A stretch of 5,859 bases of DNA, from contig SKPY01000380.1 in the NCBI GenBank assembly GCA_007119305.1, positions 1-5,859 on the forward strand. Direction: 5' to 3'. Below are positions 1 through 5,488 of the stretch, one piece after another. The position numbers and the translations under genes were made by a program. Position 1 is the first letter of the stretch; every line of letters begins with the position of its first letter. Under the pieces are notes generated by a model. That model was given only the letters and a program-made list of their open reading frames with translations, did no database searches and was not told the origin of the DNA. Origin of the DNA: Nitriliruptorales bacterium (lineage in GTDB: Bacteria > Actinomycetota > Nitriliruptoria > Euzebyales > Egibacteraceae).

Positions 1-1
1 C

Positions 2-538
2 CACGGGCAGTGGGATCCGCACCTGTGGTTCGACGCCGCGGTCATGGCCGACGTGGTGGTCGAGCTCGGTGCGGCGTTCGGGTCGGTCGACCCCGCGCGC
101 GCCGACGACTACGCCGCCCGGGCAGCGGCGCTGCACGACGACCTGCTCGCCCTCGAGACCGAGCTCGCCGAGATGCTGAGCGACTGCGTGCACGACAGGG
201 CGATCGTGAGCCACGAGGCCTACGCCTACATCCTGGAGCCGCACGGCCTCGCCCAGGAGGGCATCTCCGGCGCCGGCGGGCACGGCGAAGCCTCCCCGCA
301 GCGCATCGCCGAGCTCGTGCAGCGCATCGAGGACGAGCAGATCCCCGCGGTGATCGCCGAGCCGCTGCACGGTCGGGACGACGCCGAGGCGCTCGCGCGC
401 GAGGCCGGGGTGGCTATGCTCGACGTCGACCCGCTCGAGATCGCCACCGACGAGCACTTCGAGCGGGGCTACCTCGAGCTGCTGCACGAGCAGGTGGAGG
501 TGTTCGCAACCGCCTTGGAGTGCGCTGGAGCCCGATGA
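2..538 (+). CDS. znuA: Zinc/metal ABC transporter substrate-binding protein, ZnuA-like (3' part; 5' end outside window)
   Basis: This is the C-terminal part of a cluster A-I (TroA/ZnuA) metal-binding protein that captures Zn2+ (possibly Mn2+) outside the membrane and delivers it to the ZnuB permease. The frame is open from base 2, so an ATG at 44 is internal. The 178 visible residues begin with a WDPHLWFD motif, whose His (visible residue 7) is a family metal ligand. A second likely ligand is His71 in VSHEAYAY. The DVDPL stretch (Asp143) matches the usual acidic ligand near the C-terminus. Family members have about 300 residues, so the signal or lipoprotein peptide, the first ligand and any His-rich loop are off the left edge. 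The stop overlaps the znuC start as ATGA, which implies translational coupling. The zinc assignment rests on the adjacent Zur-like gene and the His tail of ZnuC; the metal itself cannot be read from this fragment. Confidence 0.9.
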   Translation, partial: HGQWDPHLWFDAAVMADVVVELGAAFGSVDPARADDYAARAAALHDDLLALETELAEMLSDCVHDRAIVSHEAYAYILEPHGLAQEGISGAGGHGEASPQRIAELVQRIEDEQIPAVIAEPLHGRDDAEALAREAGVAMLDVDPLEIATDEHFERGYLELLHEQVEVFATALECAGAR

Positions 539-1350
539 GCGAGCACGGACCTGACGACCACGCCGCAGCGGCAGCACGCCGGGCGGAGCGCGCACCGCCC
601 CTGCGCAGACCGGCAGGGGTCGGTGAGCCCCCGGTCGTGGCGTTCGAGCAGGTCACGTTCGGCTACGGTCGGATCCCCGTGCTGCGCGAGGTCAACCTGC
701 GGATCGCGCCCGGGGAGTTCGTGGCGCTCATCGGACCCAACGGCTCGGGCAAGACCACCCTCATGAAGCTGGGCCTCGGCCTGCTGCGGCCGACCTACGG
801 CACCGTGCGGCTGTTCGGCGTCCCCGTGCAGCGCTTCTCGGACTGGGCCCGGATCGGCTACGTGCCGCAGCGTGCGGGGGCGGAGTCGGCCGTGCCGGTG
901 AACGTCGCCGAGGTCGTGCGCAGCGGCCTGGCTGGCAGGCTCGGCCTCGTGCGCCGGCCCAGCCGCGCCCAACGCGCCCACATCGAGCACGTGCTCGACC
1001 TCATGGGCCTCGGACCGCTGCGCAAGCAGGCGGTCAGCGCCCTGTCGGGGGGGCAGCAGCAGCGTGCCCTGATCGCACGGGCGCTCGTCACCGACCCCGA
1101 CCTGCTCGTCCTCGACGAGCCGACCTCGGGGGTGGATGCCGACGCGCGGGGGGTGCTGCGCGAGTCCCTGGAGCACCTCCTGCGCATCCACGGGGTCGCG
1201 GTGTGCTACATCACGCACGACCCCGCAGGCTTCAGCGGCCTGGCTGACCGCGTGCTGGAGCTCCGCGCAGGCCGCCTCGTGGAGTGCGCGGACCCGAGCG
1301 TGCACCACCACGAGCACGAGCTGCCGGCAAACGGCCGGGGGCTGCCATGA
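535..1350 (+). CDS. znuC: Zinc ABC transporter ATP-binding protein ZnuC
   Basis: This 271-residue ABC ATPase powers metal import with ZnuA and ZnuB on the cytoplasmic face of the membrane. Visible motifs are Walker A GPNGSGKTT (residues 67-75), the ABC signature LSGGQQQR (170-177), Walker B LLVLDEP (190-196) and the H-loop ITHD (226-229). The start at 535 is chosen because its ATG overlaps the znuA stop; the frame is open further upstream, but that part is antiparallel noise over znuA. A GGAG (527-530) precedes it with short spacing. About 40 residues of low-complexity, Ala/Arg-rich sequence come before the first ABC strand, which is longer than usual. Near the C-terminus HHHEHE (257-262) forms a His-rich tail; E. 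coli ZnuC also carries a His-rich C-terminal segment, which favours zinc over manganese. The gene overlaps znuB by ATGA. Confidence 0.93.
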   Translation: MSEHGPDDHAAAAARRAERAPPLRRPAGVGEPPVVAFEQVTFGYGRIPVLREVNLRIAPGEFVALIGPNGSGKTTLMKLGLGLLRPTYGTVRLFGVPVQRFSDWARIGYVPQRAGAESAVPVNVAEVVRSGLAGRLGLVRRPSRAQRAHIEHVLDLMGLGPLRKQAVSALSGGQQQRALIARALVTDPDLLVLDEPTSGVDADARGVLRESLEHLLRIHGVAVCYITHDPAGFSGLADRVLELRAGRLVECADPSVHHHEHELPANGRGLP

Positions 1351-2174
1351 GCATGCTCGAGTTCGGCTTCATGCAGCGCGCGCTCGTGGCCTGCACCGCC
1401 GTGTGCATCGTCGCGCCGCTGGTCGGCGCCTTCGTCGTCCAGCGGCGCCAGAGCCTCATCGGCGACGGGATGGGCCATGTGGCCTTCGCCGGGGTGGGGG
1501 TCGCGTTCCTCGCCGGCTTCGCCCCCCTGTGGGGCGCGGCCGGCTTCGCGGTGCTCGCGGCGTTCGCGCTCTGGAAGCTGCAGCGCAGCGGGATGTCGGG
1601 CGACCTGTCGCTGGCGATGGTCTTCTACGGCGGCATCGCCCTCGGCTATCTCCTCATGCACCGCTCCGGCATGGGCCTGAACAGCGTCCTCGTGCTGCTC
1701 TTCGGCAGCCCGTTGAACCTCGACTGGGACATGGTCTGGCCGATCGTGGCGCTCGCAGGGACCGTCTGCGTGATCGTCCTCGCGCTGTACGGCCCGCTCG
1801 TCGCCGCCGCGTTCGACGAGAGCGCCGCACGGGTGAGCGGCGTGCCGACCGACAAGCTCGCCCTCGTGCTCACGATCGTGGTGGGCCTGATCGTCGTCGG
1901 GGGCATGTACGCCCTCGGCCTGCTGCTGGTCGCGGCGATGATGGTCGTGCCCGTGGCGGCCGCCTCTCAGCTGGCCCGCAGCTACCGGGGTACGATGGCC
2001 CTCGGGGCGGCGATCGGAGGGAGCAGCGCGATCATCGGCCTGACGCTCGCCTTCTACGCCGACCTGACCCCCGGCGCGTCGATCGTACTCACCGCGATCG
2101 CCTGGTACCTGCTCGCCGCCGCCGTCCGCAGTGTGGCGCTGCGCACCACCAGTGATGCGCACGCCAGCGCCTGA
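1347..2174 (+). CDS. znuB: Zinc ABC transporter permease ZnuB
   Basis: This is a 275-residue ABC-3 family integral membrane permease that forms the metal channel with ZnuC. Hydrophobic segments run through most of the chain, for example around residues 11-30, 43-73, 87-104, 129-154, 169-203, 211-234 and 241-262, consistent with the 7-9 helices of the family. RRQSLIGDGMGHVAFAGVG (33-51) matches the conserved cytoplasmic loop and helix where the family has a G-D/H-A pattern. The ATG at 1347 is chosen because it overlaps the znuC stop (ATGA) and follows GGGGG at 1337-1341. A second in-frame ATG at 1353 is a possible alternative. The frame is open upstream of 1347 (to an ATG at 1284), but that extension lies wholly within znuC and is Arg/Pro-rich. 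The chain ends in a short polar tail, and zur begins 15 bases later. Confidence 0.92.
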   Translation: MSMLEFGFMQRALVACTAVCIVAPLVGAFVVQRRQSLIGDGMGHVAFAGVGVAFLAGFAPLWGAAGFAVLAAFALWKLQRSGMSGDLSLAMVFYGGIALGYLLMHRSGMGLNSVLVLLFGSPLNLDWDMVWPIVALAGTVCVIVLALYGPLVAAAFDESAARVSGVPTDKLALVLTIVVGLIVVGGMYALGLLLVAAMMVVPVAAASQLARSYRGTMALGAAIGGSSAIIGLTLAFYADLTPGASIVLTAIAWYLLAAAVRSVALRTTSDAHASA

Positions 2175-2181
2175 AGAAAGG
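2175..2181 (+). promoter_or_regulatory. Ribosome binding site of zur
   Basis: AGAAAGG begins right after the znuB stop and ends 8 bases before the GTG at 2190. It is a purine-rich Shine-Dalgarno-like run in an otherwise GC-rich junction and supports GTG as the start codon. Confidence 0.6.
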
Positions 2182-2189
2182 CTGCCCCG

Positions 2190-2606
2190 GTGACCACCTA
2201 CGCAACCGAGCTCGCCTTGAGGGAGGCGGGCTTGCGGGCGACGCGGCAGCGCCTCACCGTGCTCGACGCGCTGCGGGGGCGCGGCGACACCGTGACCGCC
2301 CAGGACCTGCACATGGAGCTGCGCCAGGCTGGCGAGCCCATCGGCCTCACCACCGTCTACCGGACCCTGGCTGCGCTCGCCGACGCGGGCTTCCTCGACA
2401 CGTTCGACCGCGAGGGCGAGCAGGCGTTCCGCCTGTGCGGCGACGCCCATCACCACCACCTCGTCTGCGAGACGTGCAACACCGTGGAGGAGATCACCGC
2501 CGAGGAGGTCGAACGCTGGGTGCACGAGGTCGCGAGCGCGCGCGGCTTCTCGGTGACCGGCCACCGCGCCGACATCTTCGGGGTCTGCCCGGCCTGCCGG
2601 GGGTGA
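2190..2606 (+). CDS. zur: Fur-family transcriptional regulator, probably zinc uptake regulator Zur
   Basis: This 138-residue Fur-family protein probably represses zinc-uptake genes when zinc is bound. The N-terminal winged helix has LRATRQRLTVLDAL (16-29) and the recognition region LTTVYRTLAALADAG (53-67). The C-terminal dimerisation and metal-binding part contains HHHH (87-90), CETC (Cys93, Cys96) and CPAC (Cys133, Cys136). The two CxxC pairs are the structural zinc site of the family. Cys83 in the FRLC stretch, together with His88 and His90, matches the Cys/His regulatory site described for actinobacterial Zur proteins and is not typical of Fur or Mur; Asp70 is a candidate fourth ligand. 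The start is GTG with the AGAAAGG at 2175-2181. The position directly behind znuB suggests it belongs to the znu operon and regulates it. Fur itself, or a manganese-specific relative, is the less likely alternative. Confidence 0.85.
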   Translation: MTTYATELALREAGLRATRQRLTVLDALRGRGDTVTAQDLHMELRQAGEPIGLTTVYRTLAALADAGFLDTFDREGEQAFRLCGDAHHHHLVCETCNTVEEITAEEVERWVHEVASARGFSVTGHRADIFGVCPACRG

Positions 2607-2612
2607 GCCCCG
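2598..2612 (+). other. Small GC hairpin across the zur stop codon
   Basis: CGGGG at 2598-2602 pairs with CCCCG at 2608-2612 around a 5-base loop that includes the TGA stop. There is no T-run after it, so it is not a canonical intrinsic terminator. It may weakly attenuate read-through into the sirtuin gene or mean nothing. Confidence 0.25.
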
Positions 2613-2623
2613 CGCGCGCGTCG

Positions 2624-2629
2624 TAGGCT
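2624..2629 (+). promoter_or_regulatory. Putative -10 element of a leaderless promoter for the sirtuin gene
   Basis: TAGGCT fits the actinobacterial TANNNT -10 pattern. It ends 7 bases before the ATG at 2637, which would place the transcription start at or next to the A of the start codon. No Shine-Dalgarno sequence lies between it and the ATG, as expected for a leaderless mRNA. No clear -35 element is visible. Confidence 0.5.
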
Positions 2630-2636
2630 TGCGCGC

Positions 2637-3419
2637 ATGCGCGAGACCACGACGCACACCCCGCTCGCCGACGCCCTGGCGGCGTCCAGCCGGGCCGTCG
2701 CGTTCAGTGGCGCGGGCATCTCCACCGAGAGCGGGATACCCGACTTCCGCTCGCCGGGCGGCGTGTGGACCCGCTACAACCCGGGCGACTTCACCTTCGC
2801 GAAGTACGTGGCCGATCCCGACGTCCGCCGCCGCGCGTGGCGGATGCGCCGCGAGTTCTGGGCCAGCGACCACCAGCCGAACTCCGCCCACCGCGCCCTC
2901 GCCGACCTCGAGCAGGCCGGTCGCCTGCACGGGGTCATCACCCAGAACATCGACGGGCTGCACCAGGCGGCGGGCTCACGGCGCGTCGTCGAGCTGCACG
3001 GCACGTCCCGCGAGGTGATGTGCGTCGGGGTCGCGCCGCGGGTCGGCACCCCGGACGGCTGCGGCTGGCGGGGGCCCACGCGGTGGGCGTTCGAGGCGCT
3101 CGACATGGGCGTCGAGGATCCGCCGTGCCCGGCGTGCGGCGGCATCGTCAAGTCCGCCACCGTCTCGTTCGGCCAGAACCTGTTCCCCGGCGTCATCGAG
3201 GAGGCGACGGCGCTGGTCGAGGGCTCCGACCTGCTGATCGCCGTGGGCTCGTCGTTGCAGGTGTACCCGGCGGCGGGCCTGCCCGAGCTGGCGGCGAGCT
3301 CCGGGATCCCGGTCGTCATCGTCAATGACGAGCCGACTCCCCTCGACCACCTCGCCCGCGCCGTCGTCCGCGGCAGGGCCGGCAGTGTGCTGCCCCCTGC
3401 GGTGCACGCCGTGCTGTGA
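2637..3419 (+). CDS. NAD-dependent protein deacylase of the SIR2 family
   Basis: This 260-residue cytoplasmic sirtuin removes acyl groups from protein lysines using NAD+, yielding nicotinamide and O-acyl-ADP-ribose. The Rossmann NAD motif GAGISTESGIPDFRSPGG spans residues 25-42. TQNIDGLH (102-109) carries the Asn and Asp that bind NAD and ribose. The catalytic base is His121 in VELHG. Candidate zinc ligands are Cys129, Cys142, Cys164 and Cys167. The first pair is spaced C-x12-C rather than the usual CxxC, while the second is a normal CPAC. KSATVSFGQNL (172-182) replaces the common V-x-FGE block. VGSSLQVYPAAGL (203-215) and VNDEPTPLD (229-237) complete the NAD pocket. No Ala-Tyr-x-x-Arg desuccinylase motif is seen. 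The ATG at 2637 has no Shine-Dalgarno sequence but a well-placed -10 element. It is on the same strand as zur, 30 bases downstream. CobB is the common name for bacterial relatives, but orthology is not assured. Confidence 0.93.
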   Translation: MRETTTHTPLADALAASSRAVAFSGAGISTESGIPDFRSPGGVWTRYNPGDFTFAKYVADPDVRRRAWRMRREFWASDHQPNSAHRALADLEQAGRLHGVITQNIDGLHQAAGSRRVVELHGTSREVMCVGVAPRVGTPDGCGWRGPTRWAFEALDMGVEDPPCPACGGIVKSATVSFGQNLFPGVIEEATALVEGSDLLIAVGSSLQVYPAAGLPELAASSGIPVVIVNDEPTPLDHLARAVVRGRAGSVLPPAVHAVL

Positions 3420-3421
3420 GC

Positions 3422-3452
3422 CGGCGCTGACGCCGACCGGACGGAGCGGTCG
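3422..3452 (+). terminator. Two overlapping GC hairpins after the sirtuin stop; possible U-less terminator
   Basis: CGGCG (3422-3426) pairs with CGCCG (3431-3435) around a CTGA loop. CGACCG (3434-3439) pairs with CGGTCG (3447-3452) around a 7-base loop. They share bases 3434-3435, so the two cannot fully form together. They start 3 bases after the stop codon. No T-rich tail follows, so a terminator role is inferred from position only. Confidence 0.35.
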
Positions 3453-3521
3453 ATCTCCGCCACGGCCACCTCCCGCTCGGGGCGCGCGCTGAGCCCGGCA
3501 TCGCAGCCTTGCCGACGTCGA

Positions 3522-3668
3522 GTCTTCGACTGCGAGCTGCCACGAACACGGCGGCTGCTGGACGACCCGGAGGGGTTCCTGGGCGAGCTGCGGGGACGGC
3601 GGGTCGTCCTCCACTTCGTGTCCCTCGACGACCTCATCGACCGCCTCGCTGGCGAGCCGCTCGCATGA
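3522..3668 (+). pseudogene. Remnant of an AAA_14/DUF4143-type ATPase with internal deletion
   Basis: The frame reads FDCELPRTRRLLDDPEGFL, then LRGRRVVL, then HFVSLDDLIDRLAGEPLA and a stop at 3666-3668. The first part looks like the region ahead of Walker B in AAA_14 ATPases joined to DUF4143, where RRVVL is normally followed by DE (DEI-H/Q-R). Here Walker B is lost after VVL, and the rest resembles the extreme C-terminus of the same family. This suggests that a few hundred codons were lost around 3609-3612. There is no ATG at the start of the frame; it is open back to the sirtuin stop with no convincing start or ribosome site, and no Walker A is present. It cannot make a working ATPase. The family match comes from memory of its conserved blocks and is not proven; a chance open frame in GC-rich DNA is the alternative. 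Confidence 0.45.
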
Positions 3669-3738
3669 TGCTGGTTCCCTGTGATGGGACTACTCATGAG
3701 GTTTCGGCTGCTCCGCACCAGATGCAAGGTGTGCCGGC

Positions 3739-3766
3739 ATGACGGAGTAGCCCGGCCGCGTACGAT
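3739..3766 (+). promoter_or_regulatory. Putative promoter upstream of the SH3-like protein gene
   Basis: TACGAT (3761-3766) matches the TANNNT -10 consensus. ATGACG (3739-3744) retains the TGAC core of a TTGACA -35 box with a 16-base spacer. A start would fall near 3773-3776, at or just before an ATG at 3776. It lies at the end of a lower-GC stretch, as promoters often do. Confidence 0.45.
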
Positions 3767-3775
3767 CGAGCCGCG

Positions 3776-3823
3776 ATGCGCTCCACGACTGCACAGCCCC
3801 GGCCACGGCTGCGGGGCCGGTGA
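3776..3823 (+). CDS. Possible 15-residue upstream peptide (uORF), leaderless
   Basis: An ATG 9 bases after the putative -10 element opens a 15-codon frame. It encodes MRSTTAQPRPRLRGR, with 5 Arg and 3 Pro-flanked or basic stretches but no hydrophobic segment. Its TGA (3821-3823) overlaps the ATG of the next gene as TGATG, an arrangement typical of translational coupling. If transcription begins at the ATG, ribosomes would start here without a Shine-Dalgarno sequence and reinitiate on the downstream gene. Leaderless small upstream frames are known to be common in actinobacteria. The evidence is positional only: the frame is short, could occur by chance, and no function can be given to the peptide. 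Confidence 0.35.
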   Translation: MRSTTAQPRPRLRGR

Positions 3824-4071
3824 TGCGGCCGCGCTACGTCGTGCGGATCACCCCCGACGACGTGGGACGGCGGGTCACGGTGCGCACGCGCATCCCGGCA
3901 GGCCCCGGCGAGCCCGCCACCACGGACACGGTCGGGACACTGCTGGCGTGGCGGGACGGGTTCCTGCAGATCCGGCGGCGCGACGGCGCGGTGCGCACGG
4001 TGGCCGAGGCCGACCTGCTGGCCGCCCGGGTGGTCGAACCCCCGCCGTCCCGCCCCGGCCGCGGCGGCTAG
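3823..4071 (+). CDS. Small protein resembling the SH3-like N-terminal domain of Rv0428c-type acetyltransferases
   Basis: This predicted cytoplasmic protein has 82 residues, no signal peptide and no membrane segment. The core runs from VRITPDDVGRRVTVRTRIP through TVGTLLAWRDGFLQIRRRDG to VRTVAEADLLAARVV, followed by a Pro/Arg/Gly tail. This alternation of short beta strands resembles the SH3-like domain at the N-terminus of some actinobacterial GNAT acetyltransferases, but no GNAT domain follows, so it is either a stand-alone version or a truncated gene. The ATG at 3823 is chosen over the GTG at 3820 because GGGG (3813-3816) lies 6 bases before it and the upstream TGA overlaps it; the difference is one residue. 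It ends 3 bases from the convergent oxidoreductase gene. The function is unknown and the domain match is from memory. Confidence 0.65.
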   Translation: MRPRYVVRITPDDVGRRVTVRTRIPAGPGEPATTDTVGTLLAWRDGFLQIRRRDGAVRTVAEADLLAARVVEPPPSRPGRGG

Positions 4072-4074
4072 CGG

Positions 4075-5451
4075 TCAGAGCTGCGGGGACAGGTCGAGCT
4101 CCTTGGTGAGCTTGCGCGCCGCGATCTGGAGCAGATCCCACACGCCGCCGAACGGGGGTGCGTAGGAGAGGTCGAGGAGCTGGGCCTCGGACACGCTCAC
4201 GCCGAGCTGGCACCACACCGCCGCGACGTCGATGCGCTTGGCCACGTTGCCCGTGCCGACCAGCTGGCAGCCGAGGACGCGGCCGCTGCCGCGCTCGGCG
4301 AGCATCTTCACGTGCACCTCGCCGGGTTCGGGCATGTACCCCGACTTCGCGGTGCCGGTGAAGCGGGTCGCCGCGTAGGCGATGCCGGCGTCCTGCGCCT
4401 CCGCCTCCGTGAGACCGCAGCGTCCGATCTCGAGGTTGCACACCCGCGTCACCGCCGTACCCACCAGGCCCGGGAACTCCGCCTCCCCTCGGCCGCCCCT
4501 TGCAGCCGCGACGATGTCCACGCCGGCGACCTTGCCCTGCTTGTTCGCGTGCGTGCCGAGCTGGACGTTGCGGCGCAGCCCCGCCACGAGGTCGGTGGAT
4601 TCGACGACGTCTCCGGCTGCCCAGACCCCCTCCACGGTCGTGCGCATCCTGCTATCCACCACGACGCCGCCCGACGGGCCGATGTCGCAGCCGGCCGCTA
4701 CGGCCAGGTCGGTGTTCGGCCGTGTGCCTGCGGCGAGCACGACGAGATCGGCGGGGTAGCGCGCCGTCTCGGTCACCACCGCGCTCGGGCGCCGGTCCGC
4801 ACCCTCGACCGCCACGATGGTCTCCGACAGCCGCACGGCCACGCCGAAGTCGCCGAGCGCCTCCTCCACCACGGCGGCCATGTCGTGATCCAGGGTCTTC
4901 ATGACGTCCGGAGCGGCGTCCACGAGGGTGGTCGAGACGCCGCGTGCCACGAGGGCCTCGGCCATCTCCAGGCCGATGTAGCCGGCGCCGATCACCACCG
5001 CTGCCTCGACGGGCGGCCCGCCGTCCAGCTCGCGACGCACGATCTCGCCGTGCTCGAGCGTCCGCAGCGGACGGGCGTACGTCTCCATGCCTGCAACCCC
5101 CGGGATGGACGGTTGGGCCCCGGTCGCAAGCAGCAGGGCGTCGTAGGGCTCGTCGCGCTCCGCTCCGGTGGACCGCTCACGCAGGCGCACCGTCCGCGCC
5201 TCGGGGTCTACCGCGATGGCCTCGGTGCGCATCCACACGGTCATGCCCTGCTCGCGGAACTCCTCGGGGGTACGGACGACGAGATCGTCGGGCGCGTCGA
5301 ACATGCCGCCGACGAAGTAGGGGATGCCGCACATGGAGTAGGAGGTGTAGGGACCCCGCTCGGCGACGGCCACCTCGATCCCGCCTGCCCGCAGGACATG
5401 CGCGGCAGCAGTCATGCCCGCCGCGTCCCCGCCGATCACGATCAAGCGCAT
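4075..5451 (-). CDS. FAD-dependent pyridine nucleotide-disulfide oxidoreductase, CoA-disulfide reductase/NADH oxidase-like
   Basis: This 458-residue flavoprotein has the layout of the CoADR/Nox family. The N-terminal FAD-binding motif is GGDAAGM (7-13). YSMCGIPYFVGG (38-49) carries a single redox Cys41 like that of CoA-disulfide reductase and NADH oxidase, with no CxxxxC pair. The central NAD(P)H-binding motif is VIGAGYIGLEMAE (153-165). The second FAD contact is VEGVWAAGD (273-281). The C-terminal dimerisation domain ends with SYAPPFGGVWD (429-439), where Tyr430 matches a catalytic Tyr of CoA-disulfide reductases; Tyr372 in KSGYMP may be the second. It probably uses NAD(P)H to reduce a small-molecule disulfide, O2 or a persulfide in the cytoplasm; the substrate cannot be told. 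No rhodanese domain is fused. It lies 37 bases downstream of pyruvate kinase, probably in one transcript. The start is fixed by a strong ribosome site and the FAD motif close behind it. Confidence 0.9.
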   Translation of the reverse strand: MRLIVIGGDAAGMTAAAHVLRAGGIEVAVAERGPYTSYSMCGIPYFVGGMFDAPDDLVVRTPEEFREQGMTVWMRTEAIAVDPEARTVRLRERSTGAERDEPYDALLLATGAQPSIPGVAGMETYARPLRTLEHGEIVRRELDGGPPVEAAVVIGAGYIGLEMAEALVARGVSTTLVDAAPDVMKTLDHDMAAVVEEALGDFGVAVRLSETIVAVEGADRRPSAVVTETARYPADLVVLAAGTRPNTDLAVAAGCDIGPSGGVVVDSRMRTTVEGVWAAGDVVESTDLVAGLRRNVQLGTHANKQGKVAGVDIVAAARGGRGEAEFPGLVGTAVTRVCNLEIGRCGLTEAEAQDAGIAYAATRFTGTAKSGYMPEPGEVHVKMLAERGSGRVLGCQLVGTGNVAKRIDVAAVWCQLGVSVSEAQLLDLSYAPPFGGVWDLLQIAARKLTKELDLSPQL

Positions 5452-5455
5452 GCAT

Positions 5456-5463
5456 CCTCCCTC
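5456..5463 (-). promoter_or_regulatory. Ribosome binding site of the flavoprotein gene
   Basis: On the - strand this reads GAGGGAGG, ending 4 bases before the ATG at 5451. An out-of-frame ATG at 5455-5453 lies between them (ATGCATG). It opens an Arg-rich shadow frame, so the in-frame ATG at 5451, which leads directly into the FAD-binding strand, is taken as the start. Confidence 0.65.
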
Positions 5464-5488
5464 GCAGATCCTCGCTGTGAAACGCGCC

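Noticed and set aside
44..46. ATG at 44 as the start of the substrate-binding protein
   Set aside because: The conserved WDPHLWFD metal-site motif lies upstream of it in the same open frame, so the gene begins outside the window.
10..534. Upstream extension of the znuC frame to base 10
   Set aside because: It is open only because of base composition, is Arg-rich, and overlaps the znuA frame, which shows the real metal-binding motifs.
2611..2620. CGCGCGCGCG alternating run before the sirtuin gene
   Set aside because: It is five dinucleotide units in a very GC-rich genome; too short to call a repeat or Z-DNA element.
1206..2963. Long open frame on the - strand (585 codons) across znuC, znuB, zur and the sirtuin start
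   Set aside because: It lies antisense to well-supported genes and translates to Arg/Ala/Gly/His-rich sequence with no family motif. Long antisense frames are expected in DNA of this GC content.
3661..3760. Possible tRNA or small RNA in the lower-GC pocket
   Set aside because: There is no cloverleaf pairing and no T-loop consensus; only weak short stems and one 8-base palindrome were seen.
4050..4067. CCGCC/GGCGG stem near the convergent gene ends as a bidirectional terminator
   Set aside because: It is only 5 bp with an 8-base loop, lies inside coding sequence and has no T-run on either strand; it could easily be chance at this GC.
3681..4109. 142-codon + strand frame overlapping the intergenic region and the SH3-like gene
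   Set aside because: It is Arg/Gly/Ala-rich with no motif and is out of frame with the better-supported SH3-like protein.
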